DNA from: an uncultured Clostridia bacterium
GTDB taxonomy: Bacteria; Bacillota; Clostridia; Oscillospirales; Acutalibacteraceae
Reading direction: 5' to 3'
Assembly: GCA_946484175.1 (NCBI GenBank)
Contig: CAMLSX010000004.1
Span: 1 to 64,000 of the forward strand
DNA length: 64,000 nt
Numbering within the stretch: position 1 is the stretch's first letter; every line of letters begins with the position of its first letter. The notes beneath the pieces are model-generated. The model saw nothing but the letters and a program-made list of their open reading frames with translations. It had not been told where the DNA came from and did no database searches. A program made the translations under genes and the position numbers. This document shows, in pieces, positions 55,977-64,000 of this stretch.

Positions 55977-56618
55977 ATGAAGTATTCTATAGAGCAAGCA
56001 AAAGATATCATCTCAAAGTCAATTCGAGTAAAATCTATAGAGTTTATCGGATGTGGAAATCATTCAGAAGTTTTTTGTGTTAATAAAGAGATGGTCATGA
56101 AACTCCCGAAGCATCGCAAAGCAAGCGACTGCTTAAAAGTTGAAATGCAGGTGTTGCAAGGATTGAAACAAAAAGTACCATTAGATATTCCGAATGTTCT
56201 TTTTAGCGGTACATTCTCTGCTGGTCATGAAGAATTCGTGTACTTTGTTTCCAAACGATTAAATGGCAAAAATTTATCTAAAGCAGAGTTTTTAATGTTG
56301 GATGAAAGAACTCTTTTTCAAAATGCAGAAATTATAGCAAAATTCTTATATTGTCTGCATAACAAAAAAGATGTTTTTCCAATCAAAAGAAAAGATTTGG
56401 TTTTGCTACATGGTGACTTCAGCCTTAACCACATATTGTTTAATGATGAAAATGTGGTATGCGGAATTCTTGATTTTGCAGATAGTAGAATTGGAAAACC
56501 CAAAAGCGATTTTTCTTATTTACTTGATGATGAAGATGACGAAGAGTTCGGCGCAAATTTTGGAAGAATGGTTCTTAGCATATATGAAAGTTACAGGTAT
56601 TCTGATATCGGAAAATAA
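55977..56618 (+). CDS. Aminoglycoside phosphotransferase-family kinase
   Basis: SEVFCVNKEMVMKLPKH...VLLHGDFSLNHILFNDENVVCGILDFADSRIGKPKSDFSYL (Brenner-like HGD, D motifs). Confidence 0.88.
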   Translation: MKYSIEQAKDIISKSIRVKSIEFIGCGNHSEVFCVNKEMVMKLPKHRKASDCLKVEMQVLQGLKQKVPLDIPNVLFSGTFSAGHEEFVYFVSKRLNGKNLSKAEFLMLDERTLFQNAEIIAKFLYCLHNKKDVFPIKRKDLVLLHGDFSLNHILFNDENVVCGILDFADSRIGKPKSDFSYLLDDEDDEEFGANFGRMVLSIYESYRYSDIGK

Positions 56619-56713
56619 ATATATAGCAAAAACCGATGTGTAGTCAACAGACCCCACATCGGTTTTTAATTTTCATTACGGAGCCGCTCTTTTGAACGGC
56701 TCCGTTTTTCTGT
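56619..56713 (+). terminator. Two tandem hairpin terminators
   Basis: AAAACCGATGTG...CACATCGGTTTTT and ACGGAGCCGctcttttgaaCGGCTCCGTTTTT. Confidence 0.8.
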
Positions 56714-56731
56714 ATTGTGATCTCTGTCACA

Positions 56732-56899
56732 TTATTTGCTGATGGTGTGCTTTACGCGGTCACGCTCTTCAGCACGCTTTGCGTTGTTCCAACGGTCGGT
56801 GGTGCCAACCAGATATCCGGTGATGCGGCGGATACGCTCAAATCCTACGCCCTCGCCAATTGCCTTTTCTTCGTTGTGGTTTCTCATCTCAGTCATCAT
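56732..56899 (-). CDS. Small NrdD-associated protein (anaerobic RNR C-terminal-like)
   Basis: MTEMRNHNEEKAIGEGVGFERIRRITGYLVGTTDRWNNAKRAEERDRVKHTISK; RBS AAGGAGG; just after nrdD. Confidence 0.75.
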   Translation of the reverse strand: MMTEMRNHNEEKAIGEGVGFERIRRITGYLVGTTDRWNNAKRAEERDRVKHTISK

Positions 56900-56955
56900 C
56901 GTTTCCTCCTTGGCATTTTTTATTTCAAAAGTTTATCATACAAGTTATTGTGTTC

Positions 56956-59271
56956 TCAGCAGTCACAATGATACTGCGGAACATTGGGGTATTTCTTGCG
57001 CAGCTCATCCAGCTTTTCGCGGCTGACGGACTCTCCTGCACGGCGTCCGCAGCGGGGGCATACCTCACCGATAATACCGTTGTAACCGCAAATCGGGTCG
57101 CGGTCTACCGGATGGTTCACGGAACCATAACCGATTCCGGCTTCCTTCATGCAGCGGATGACGCTCTCAAATGCCTCCAGATTCTTGCAGGCATCGCCGT
57201 CCATTTCAACATAGCTGATGTGGCCAGCGTTGGTCAGAGCATGATAGGGGGCTTCCAGCTGAATCTTGCGGTATGCACTGATGGGGTAATATACCGGAAC
57301 ATGGAAAGAGTTGGTGTAGTATTCGCGGTCGGTTACGCCGGGAATCTTGCCGTATTTTTCTGCGTCAATCCGGACAAACCGTCCGCTCAGACCCTCGGCA
57401 GGAGTTGCCAGCAGGCTCCAGTTCAGGCGGGTCTTTTCAGATTCATCGTCCATGCGCTTGCGCATGTGTCCGATAATCTCCAGGCCCAGCTTCTGGCTTT
57501 CAGCGCTCTCGCCGTGGTGCTTGCCGGTGAGCGCTTTCAGCGTCTCTGCCAGGCCGATAAATCCGATGCTGAGTGTACCGTGCTTCAGCACTTCAGCCAC
57601 CGTATCCTCGCGGCCCAGCTTTTCAGAGTCAATCCACACGCCCTGTCCCATCAGGAAGGGATAGTTGTAGACCTTCTTGCTGCACTGAATCTTAAAGCGG
57701 TGCAGCAGCTGTTCGATTACCAGATCAATCCGGCTGTCAAGCAGCTCGTAGAATTTTTTAATATCGCCCTTGGCTTCAATTCCAAGGCGGGGCAGGTTAA
57801 TAGAAGTAAAGCTCAGGTTGCCGCGGCCACAGGTAACTTCGCGGTTGGGGTCATAGGTGTTGCCCATCACGCGGGTACGGCATCCCATATAAGCGACTTC
57901 GCTGTCATAGTCGCCGGGCTTGTAGTATTGCAGGTTAAAGGGAGCATCCAGAAAACTGAAGTTGGGGAAGAGTCGCTTGGCAGAAACCCGAATTGCCAGC
58001 TTGAACAAATCATAGTTGGGGTCTCCGGGATTGTAGTTGATGCCTTCCTTGACCTTGAAAATCTGCACCGGGAAAATGGGGGTTTCACCGTCGCCCAGAC
58101 CGGCCTCGGTAGCCAGCAGCAGATTACGGATGACTATTCTGGCTTCGTCGCTGGTGTCGGTGCCATAGTTCAAAGAGCTGAACGGTACCTGTGCACCGGC
58201 GCGGGAGTTCATAGTGTTCAGGTTGTGTACCAGTGCTTCCATTGCCTGATACGTGGCGTTGTCGGTCTCATCCCAGGCAGTATCGCAGGCATAGCGGTGT
58301 GCTGCCTCAGCAGTCTGTGCATAAATCGGCTGATAGCCGCCCTGCTGCTGGTGAAGCGGCAGGTACTGTACCAGACGCTTGCCGTATTCTTTGGAATCCT
58401 TCAGAGTGATATCGGTTCCCAGATCGTTTTTAATGGCCTCTACCAGCGCTTTGGCATCGCTTGCAGAAAGAGCTTCGTGCAGCTGCAAATACTGTGCCAG
58501 TGCCTTAAAGTATAGCTTGCGGTAGGTTTTTGCCACACCGGGAGCCATACAGCAATCGAAATTGGGGATACTCTGGCCGCCGTGCATTTCGTTCTGGTTC
58601 GCCTGAATGGCGATACAGGCCAACGCCGAATAGCTGCGGATGTCATTGGGCTCACGCAGATAACCATGACCGGTTGAAAAACCGTTGTGGAACAGCTTGA
58701 GCAGGTTGATCTGGCAGCAGGTCTCGGTCAGTGCATAAAAGTCCTTGTCGTGAATATGGATGTCACCATTCTGATGTGCTTCTGCAATCTCTTTGGGGAT
58801 GACATATTCATCATAGAAAGCCTTGGCGCCCTCAGAGCCGTACTTGAGCATGGTACCCATAGCGGTGTCTGCGTCAATGTTGGCGTTTTCGCGCTTCAAA
58901 TCCACATCGGCGCTGGGACGGAAGGTCAGGTGCTCATAAATCTTCATCAGGTTGGCGTCCATCTCGCGCATCTTCTGATGTTCGGCGCGATACAGGATAT
59001 AGGCCTTGGCGGTTTTGGGAAGGTCAAATTCAATGAGCTTTTCCTCTACCGTATCCTGTACCTGTTCTACCGTGGGAATAATTCCGGCTTCATCGTATAC
59101 CGCTACCACCAGCAGGGTGATCTCATCCAGCTGTTCGTCAGAAATCTTCTCGCCGCTGATGTGGGAATTTGCCTTGAAAATTGCATTGCGGATCTTATTG
59201 GAATCAAACGGGACTTGCGTTCCGTTCCGTTTGATAATGGTTTTTACATGACTTTTTTTCTGCTGAACCAA
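56956..59271 (-). CDS. nrdD: Anaerobic ribonucleoside-triphosphate reductase
   Basis: ATP-cone N-terminus KTIIKRNGTQVPFDSNKIRNAIFKAN; GRGNLSFTSINLPRLGIEAKGD; C-terminal CGYNGIIGEVCPRCGRR. Confidence 0.97.
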   Translation of the reverse strand: MVQQKKSHVKTIIKRNGTQVPFDSNKIRNAIFKANSHISGEKISDEQLDEITLLVVAVYDEAGIIPTVEQVQDTVEEKLIEFDLPKTAKAYILYRAEHQKMREMDANLMKIYEHLTFRPSADVDLKRENANIDADTAMGTMLKYGSEGAKAFYDEYVIPKEIAEAHQNGDIHIHDKDFYALTETCCQINLLKLFHNGFSTGHGYLREPNDIRSYSALACIAIQANQNEMHGGQSIPNFDCCMAPGVAKTYRKLYFKALAQYLQLHEALSASDAKALVEAIKNDLGTDITLKDSKEYGKRLVQYLPLHQQQGGYQPIYAQTAEAAHRYACDTAWDETDNATYQAMEALVHNLNTMNSRAGAQVPFSSLNYGTDTSDEARIVIRNLLLATEAGLGDGETPIFPVQIFKVKEGINYNPGDPNYDLFKLAIRVSAKRLFPNFSFLDAPFNLQYYKPGDYDSEVAYMGCRTRVMGNTYDPNREVTCGRGNLSFTSINLPRLGIEAKGDIKKFYELLDSRIDLVIEQLLHRFKIQCSKKVYNYPFLMGQGVWIDSEKLGREDTVAEVLKHGTLSIGFIGLAETLKALTGKHHGESAESQKLGLEIIGHMRKRMDDESEKTRLNWSLLATPAEGLSGRFVRIDAEKYGKIPGVTDREYYTNSFHVPVYYPISAYRKIQLEAPYHALTNAGHISYVEMDGDACKNLEAFESVIRCMKEAGIGYGSVNHPVDRDPICGYNGIIGEVCPRCGRRAGESVSREKLDELRKKYPNVPQYHCDC

Positions 59272-59522
59272 TTCCGGCAGCCTCCTTGATTACTCCTTGA
59301 TTCAGAAAGTGCCGCACCAATCCATGTGGGGCCCGGCCGGCAGCTTTCCAGCGTTCCGAGTCCCGTCGATATGATTACGGCGCAATCGGAGAACGACTTC
59401 TATTATAATACAACATCTTGTGCCTGTAAAGAGCATCTTTCACTAATTGTAGAAATCTCCGAAAATTTTTGCTGGCTTTGTGTTTTTTTCTGGCATCGTT
59501 TTTGGTACAGAAATGGTGTGTT

Positions 59523-60299
59523 TCAGGGCCGCATCCAGCGCAAAATCTGACGTAAATACCGGTCCCAAAAATCCCATTCGTGGTTACCGGCGCCCTCCTC
59601 GTACTCCAGGAAAACCCCTTTTTCCTGTGCTTTTTTCACAAAACGGCGGTTATCGGCAAGAAAACGGTCGTCCAGACCGCAGCAGGCGTACAGCCGGGGC
59701 AGGTCTTCCGGGCGATGGCGGCCCAGCAGTGCAAACAGGTCGTCGTCCGTCCCTTCCAGCGTCCGGTCTTTTAAAAAGATACCGGTGAAGTCAATCTGGG
59801 TTACCGACTCGCCGGGGTAGGGGTGACAGGTGCGCCGCACAATATCCAGTACACCGGACATGGAAGCCGCTGCAGCAAAGCGCTCAGGATAGGTGAGTGC
59901 CATTTTAAATGCGCCGTACCCGCCCATCGAGAGGCCCGCGACAAAGGTGTCCTCCCGCTTGTCAGAGAGAGGGAAGATTGCGCGAACCAGCTGCGGAAGT
60001 TCTTCGGCCACAAAGGTGAACCAGGCGCGCCCGTTGCCGGCGTCGGTGTAGTAGCTGTTTCCCACCGAGGGCAGCACAACCGCCAGCCCGTTTTCCTCTG
60101 CATAACGCTCCACGTTGGTTTTGCGCAGCCAGCAGCTGCCGTCATCATAGCCGCCGTGATACAGGTATACCGTAGGGAATGATTGTTCCCGGGCAGAAAG
60201 AAGCTGGCCGGATTCGGACCGTTTCAGCCCCGGAAGAAGAACAAATACCCGCACAGCAGTGTGCAGAAGTTCAGAAGTAAGCTCACACTGGAATAACAT
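59523..60299 (-). CDS. Esterase-family alpha/beta hydrolase
   Basis: FPTVYLYHGGYDDGSCWLRKTNVERYAEENGLAVVLPSVGNSYYTDAG...FVAGLSMGGYGAFKMAL. Confidence 0.9.
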   Translation of the reverse strand: MLFQCELTSELLHTAVRVFVLLPGLKRSESGQLLSAREQSFPTVYLYHGGYDDGSCWLRKTNVERYAEENGLAVVLPSVGNSYYTDAGNGRAWFTFVAEELPQLVRAIFPLSDKREDTFVAGLSMGGYGAFKMALTYPERFAAAASMSGVLDIVRRTCHPYPGESVTQIDFTGIFLKDRTLEGTDDDLFALLGRHRPEDLPRLYACCGLDDRFLADNRRFVKKAQEKGVFLEYEEGAGNHEWDFWDRYLRQILRWMRP

Positions 60300-60520
60300 A
60301 ATAAAATCCCTCCTCATGTAATATGTGGGAAGTTCCCACAAGCCGCAAAAATCACTGAGAGATAGTTTACCTCTTCCCGGCGTTTGATGCAACGGTTTAA
60401 AAGAATTATAAAAAATTTTTTTGCTGCGAGTCTCCCCACAATTGACGGCAGAAAAGCAGTTGCCTTTTTGATGCAAAACAGGCTATAATAACAAAGAATG
60501 TAGAAAGGACGTGGAAAACC

Positions 60521-61498
60521 ATGCGGACAAAAGAGAAAGTGCTGCAATCTTTACAGCAGGCAGAAGGATTCCTCTCCGGAGAAGCGCTCAGCGAGCAGCT
60601 GGGGGTTTCACGGGCAGCAGTGTGGAAAGCGATTACTTCCCTGCGGGAACAGGGCTATGTCATTGATTCCGTTACCAATAAGGGGTATTGCCTGCTTTCT
60701 TCGCCCGATATCCTCACAGAAGAAAGCATCCGCAGCGGTTTGAAAGGCTCACTGGTGACGGAAATCCATACGCTGGAGGTTGTAGACTCCACGAATAACG
60801 AGGCCAAACGCTGGGCGCAGAAGGGCGCGCCGCACGGGAGTGTGTTTGTAGCCGATGAGCAGACCGGCGGCAAGGGAAGATTGGGCCGTGTGTGGAAATC
60901 TCCGCCTAAAACCGGGCTGTGGTTCACGCTGCTGCTTCGCCCCCAGGCAGCCCCCGAGCAGGTAACAAACCTGACGCTGTTTGCCGGGCTGGCGGTAGCC
61001 AGAGCAATTCGCAGCCTTACCGGCTGTGACGCCCGCATCAAATGGCCCAACGACGTAGTGATTGGCAGCCAGAAAGTCTGCGGTATTTTGACAGAGATGG
61101 CCGCAGAAATGGAGAGCGTTGAATATGTAATTCCGGGAATCGGCGTCAATGTGAATACCGAGGGCTTTCCGGAAGAAATTGCCTACAAGGCGACTTCACT
61201 TTATCTTGCCACAGGGAAAAAATGGTCGCGGGCAGCGGTTTTGCAGGCCATTTTGCTGGAAATGGAAGAACTGCTGAACCGTCAGCAGGAGCAGGGTACA
61301 GAATCGGTGCTTTCAGAGTATCGCGAAAACTGCGTGACCATTGGACGGCAGGTAAGCACCCAGCGCGGGAATATCCGCCTTTCCGGTATTGCAGAAGATA
61401 TCACCGAAGAGGGAGAACTCGTTGTGCGGCAGTCTAACGGCTCTTTGCTGACCATCAATTCCGGAGAAGTCTCGGTACAGGGAATTTACGGGGAATAA
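60521..61498 (+). CDS. birA: Biotin-[acetyl-CoA-carboxylase] ligase / biotin operon repressor
   Basis: wHTH LSEQLGVSRAAVWKAITSLREQGYVIDSVTNKGYCL; VADEQTGGKGRLGRVWKSPPKTGLWFTLLLRP; IKWPNDVVIGSQKVCGIL. Confidence 0.96.
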   Translation: MRTKEKVLQSLQQAEGFLSGEALSEQLGVSRAAVWKAITSLREQGYVIDSVTNKGYCLLSSPDILTEESIRSGLKGSLVTEIHTLEVVDSTNNEAKRWAQKGAPHGSVFVADEQTGGKGRLGRVWKSPPKTGLWFTLLLRPQAAPEQVTNLTLFAGLAVARAIRSLTGCDARIKWPNDVVIGSQKVCGILTEMAAEMESVEYVIPGIGVNVNTEGFPEEIAYKATSLYLATGKKWSRAAVLQAILLEMEELLNRQQEQGTESVLSEYRENCVTIGRQVSTQRGNIRLSGIAEDITEEGELVVRQSNGSLLTINSGEVSVQGIYGE

Positions 61499-62046
61499 AC
61501 CATCAATTTCATAGAAAAGCCGCCCGGCAGGGAAGATTCCCCGTCGGGCGCTTTGTTTTCATTCGAAAGCCTGCCTGCCAGATTGATGACAGACAGGCCT
61601 TTTTGTTTGGCATAGGCGACTGTATAGGCAGTGCCGCCGCTGGGCTTGATGCAATAAGCCACACAAACACTGCTGCAATCCACCAGATGGCGGTTCCGCC
61701 GATGCATACAGCCGCGCGTATAGTTTGGTGAGAGAAAAACCACTTTGTCAGCGCGGTTCATGATATCGCGGTAGATTTTTTGATCCTGTAAATTCCAGTA
61801 CCTATCCTGTTGTGGGCAGGGAAGGACGAGAATCAGGCGAATTTGGGGCATTTCTTCCCGCAAGCGCAGCACAGTACGCGCGGCCAACGTATCGAATCCC
61901 AAAGCTCCGCCAGCTCCATAATACAGCACACCTTGCCGAATCAATCCGCGAAGGGTTTCTTCCAGAGCTTTTGTGAGAGCGGGGTACAAATGCGCGGGGA
62001 TTTCCCGATGACCGGTGAAGCAGCAGGTTTTTTCTTTTATCGTCAT
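61486..62046 (-). CDS. SLOG-family (DUF1273-like) protein
   Basis: KEKTCCFTGHREIPAHLYPAL...YYGAGGALGFDTLAARTVLRLREEMPQIRLILVLPCPQQDRYW...SGGTAYTVAYAKQKGLSVINL. Confidence 0.85.
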   Translation of the reverse strand: MTIKEKTCCFTGHREIPAHLYPALTKALEETLRGLIRQGVLYYGAGGALGFDTLAARTVLRLREEMPQIRLILVLPCPQQDRYWNLQDQKIYRDIMNRADKVVFLSPNYTRGCMHRRNRHLVDCSSVCVAYCIKPSGGTAYTVAYAKQKGLSVINLAGRLSNENKAPDGESSLPGGFSMKLMVYSP

Positions 62047-62067
62047 AACAACACCCTCAAAAAAATA

Positions 62068-62111
62068 ATTCCTTTAAAATTGCACTTATATGGGTGCAAT
62101 TTTAAAGGAAT
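62068..62111. promoter_or_regulatory. Perfect 18-bp-arm inverted repeat between divergent genes
   Basis: ATTCCTTTAAAATTGCAC-TTATATGG-GTGCAATTTTAAAGGAAT. Confidence 0.85.
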
Positions 62112-62156
62112 ATATAGATAAAATCAACACATAATTTTTCCTATTGGTATGGAGGT

Positions 62157-62393
62157 GTGTTGAATATGGATATAACCTATGAGAAAGCAATGGGGCAAAA
62201 AATTCGCGCTTTGCGAAAAAAGGCGGGACTTTCACAAGAACAACTGGCAGCACAGCTTCAAGTGCGCGGATGTGATATCACTCGAAGCGCTCTTGCCAAA
62301 ATAGAAGTTGGTCAGCGGCATATTTATCCAGATGAAATCAGACTATTACATTTGATTTTACAAGTACCATATGAGGAGATTTTCATAGATTAG
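62157..62393 (+). CDS. XRE-family regulator
   Basis: MGQKIRALRKKAGLSQEQLAAQLQVRGCDITRSALAKIEVGQRHIYPDEIRLLHLILQVPYEEIF. Confidence 0.88.
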   Translation: MLNMDITYEKAMGQKIRALRKKAGLSQEQLAAQLQVRGCDITRSALAKIEVGQRHIYPDEIRLLHLILQVPYEEIFID

Positions 62394-62433
62394 TAGAGAA
62401 AAAGTTTGTAGGGGTGCGCCTATGTGTGTCTAA

Positions 62434-62533
62434 ACTCCCCCAGTCTGCTCCGCAGACAGCCCCCTCAAAGAGGGGGCCAAAAAAGCCTCCCTCTTTGAGG
62501 GAGGTGGCACGGCGTAGCCGTGACGGAGGGAGT
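62434..62533 (+). repeat. Intergenic inverted repeat element
   Basis: ACTCCCCCAGTCTGCTCCGCAGACAGCCCCCTCAAAGAGGGGGCC...GCCTCCCTCTTTGAGGGAGGTGGCACGGCGTAGCCGTGACGGAGGGAGT. Confidence 0.75.
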
Positions 62534-62697
62534 AATAAAAGCAGTATTTTCTGTTTCTTTGTGCCTCTTTCTTCTCGCAGAAGAAAGGGCAATCCCTTGT
62601 CCTCGCCGGGGCATCGGAAAAATATTTCGGGCAGTTGGTAACTGCCTGCTGAATAAAAAGTTATGGTCTATATATCACTAATTATAACCTTTATTTG

Positions 62698-62719
62698 AAT
62701 TAGTGACAAGTCACTAATT
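62698..62719. promoter_or_regulatory. Palindromic operator upstream of XRE gene
   Basis: AATTAGTGAC-AA-GTCACTAATT; additional half site TCACTAATTA at 62675-62684. Confidence 0.75.
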
Positions 62720-62763
62720 TGATAAATCGGGATATTCTATCATAAAGATGTAATTTATCTTTA

Positions 62764-63024
62764 ATGAGAGGATATCTTTGTATGAATACACAACAAGCGG
62801 TTGCGGCTCGTATCCGTCAATTATGTAAAGAACGCGGTTTAACACCAAATGGATTGAGTTATCTTGCGGCTGTACCGCAATCCACCATTAAAAGCATTTT
62901 GAATGGTGAAAGCCAGAATCCGGGAGTTATCACGATCAAAAAATTGTGTGACGCATTAGAAATCACTTTAGGTGACTTTTTCTCTTCACCGGAGTTTGAT
63001 GAACTGGAACAGGAGATCAAATAA
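62764..63024 (+). CDS. XRE-family regulator
   Basis: AVAARIRQLCKERGLTPNGLSYLAAVPQSTIKSILNGESQNPGVITIKKLCDALEITLGDFF. Confidence 0.9.
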   Translation: MRGYLCMNTQQAVAARIRQLCKERGLTPNGLSYLAAVPQSTIKSILNGESQNPGVITIKKLCDALEITLGDFFSSPEFDELEQEIK

Positions 63025-63399
63025 ACAAAGATTTAGTTTGTCGCTCAAGTGCCGCGAAGAATATCATGCCTGCAATGGCGTTCTCGAAAAAGCTCGGCCT
63101 TAACAGTGATAAGGAAGTAAATGACATATCAACCGTTAGCTGACGCATTTCTGGTAAATACGAAACTCCCGTCCAATTCCGGTTAGGAACCAGGCGGGAG
63201 TTTTTTATTGATAAAGATATGTGGGATTGTTCGTAATACCGTCTGCTTTTCGCACGGAAAAAAGCTCCGCTGAGGCTGTGAGATGCTCTTCGTCGGTATT
63301 CCTCCACAGGTGTTTAAAAATATATAAGAGTTCTGCTTTTTCATGAACTCTTACTTCCAAACAAGATAAAATCAAAGTAATTTTTAAGGATAAATTGGA

Positions 63400-63807
63400 T
63401 TAGATTCTTTCCAAAAGGACCATTCCATAGTTGTACAGCAGACAGCCATCCACTGTTATGGGAATTTCTGTAAATGGGTCGACTTTCTCTCCGAAAACTT
63501 CTCCCTCAACTTTTGTGTTGTAGTAGAATTTTCCGTTTTCTTCCTTCCATGTTGTGCTCTCAACAACAGTATAGCCGTCCTCACGAACAACAGCCCCATG
63601 CTTTGCTGCCTCGGCTTTCATTTCCTCCGGCACAAACATAAGCGTGTTGAGCACACCATCATCGGCAAATTCAGTCTGGAACCGCATCAGTTCGGAACAT
63701 CCTTCAAACCGGTCGTCATCCGGCAGATTATCGGGCGTAAAGACCTGTTCACCCTCGGGTGTTGGCATACGGATTTCTTTCACTTTCCAGATCCCGCGAA
63801 TGTCCAT
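63400..63807 (-). CDS. Hypothetical (lipocalin-like beta) protein
   Basis: MDIRGIWKVKEIRMPTPEGEQVFTPDNLP...; complete ORF with GGAGG upstream. Confidence 0.6.
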   Translation of the reverse strand: MDIRGIWKVKEIRMPTPEGEQVFTPDNLPDDDRFEGCSELMRFQTEFADDGVLNTLMFVPEEMKAEAAKHGAVVREDGYTVVESTTWKEENGKFYYNTKVEGEVFGEKVDPFTEIPITVDGCLLYNYGMVLLERI

Positions 63808-63843
63808 CTTTGTTCCTCCTTACTCTGATCCAGCATATTTTGG

Positions 63844-63868
63844 AAAAAGGCTTGCCGAAGCAAGCCTC
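63844..63868 (-). terminator. Terminator of the minus-strand gene entering from the right edge
   Basis: Minus strand: GGCTTGCTTCGGCAAGCCTTTTTCC. Confidence 0.85.
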
Positions 63869-63886
63869 CTCCAAGTTATGGATGTA

Positions 63887-64000
63887 TTATGCAATGCACT
63901 CTCTCTTGTTGAACACAGCGCCGATGATGTAGAGAATCGGCAGGACAAGGCCGAGCATCAAAGAAAACACACTGAAAGAACCGCCGCCGATGGAGTTCAG
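63887..64000 (-). CDS. C-terminal fragment of a membrane protein (continues beyond window)
   Basis: Minus-strand read LNSIGGGSFSVFSLMLGLVLPILYIIGAVFNKRECIA*. Confidence 0.6.
   Translation of the reverse strand: MNSIGGGSFSVFSLMLGLVLPILYIIGAVFNKRECIA

Noticed and set aside
56860-58515. 551-aa plus-strand ORF
   Set aside because: Antisense to nrdD, which is unmistakable on the minus strand

Overview
Chromosomal window from a low-to-mid GC, sporulating, anaerobic Firmicute: a sigK gene, reverse rubrerythrin, class III NrdD and feoAB are all present, and the style suggests Clostridia/Oscillospiraceae, though species cannot be assigned by reading. Main blocks: (1) tail of a large serine recombinase that ends an integrated element just left of the window; (2) smpB-ssrA with a tyrosine-integrase island abutting the tmRNA 3' end, including a phage-like divergent XRE switch with three operators and a candidate small RNA; (3) an N-terminally truncated P-type ATPase; (4) HxlR / flavin reductase / radical-SAM pair; (5) ROK-acetyltransferase-DUF1349; (6) a decayed TCS-VTC-DUF4956 locus with a -1 slippery heptamer in the response regulator; (7) a LysR-SDR-CMD/cupin-hydrolase-ADH-flavodoxin operon fused in frame to trpF, then trpB, then a 47-codon trpA'-'cysK chimera; (8) feoAB with three palindromic operators; (9) pnuC behind a leader terminator; (10) LysR/L-cysteine desulfidase-like; (11) rubrerythrin, PerR/Fur, SigK; (12) a large HTH regulator, a ~1.5k-residue secreted protein with dockerin and transglutaminase-like regions, and a one-cohesin, wall-anchor-like protein. 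Block 12 is the best candidate for an undescribed surface system. (13) An AraC-controlled cluster with three TIM-barrel epimerase-like proteins, two Gfo/Idh/MocA proteins, UxuA and an SDR, possibly for glucuronide cleavage; (14) APH-like kinase, nrdD, esterase, birA, SLOG protein and two XRE regulators with strong palindromic operators. All domain calls were made by reading translations, without database searches.
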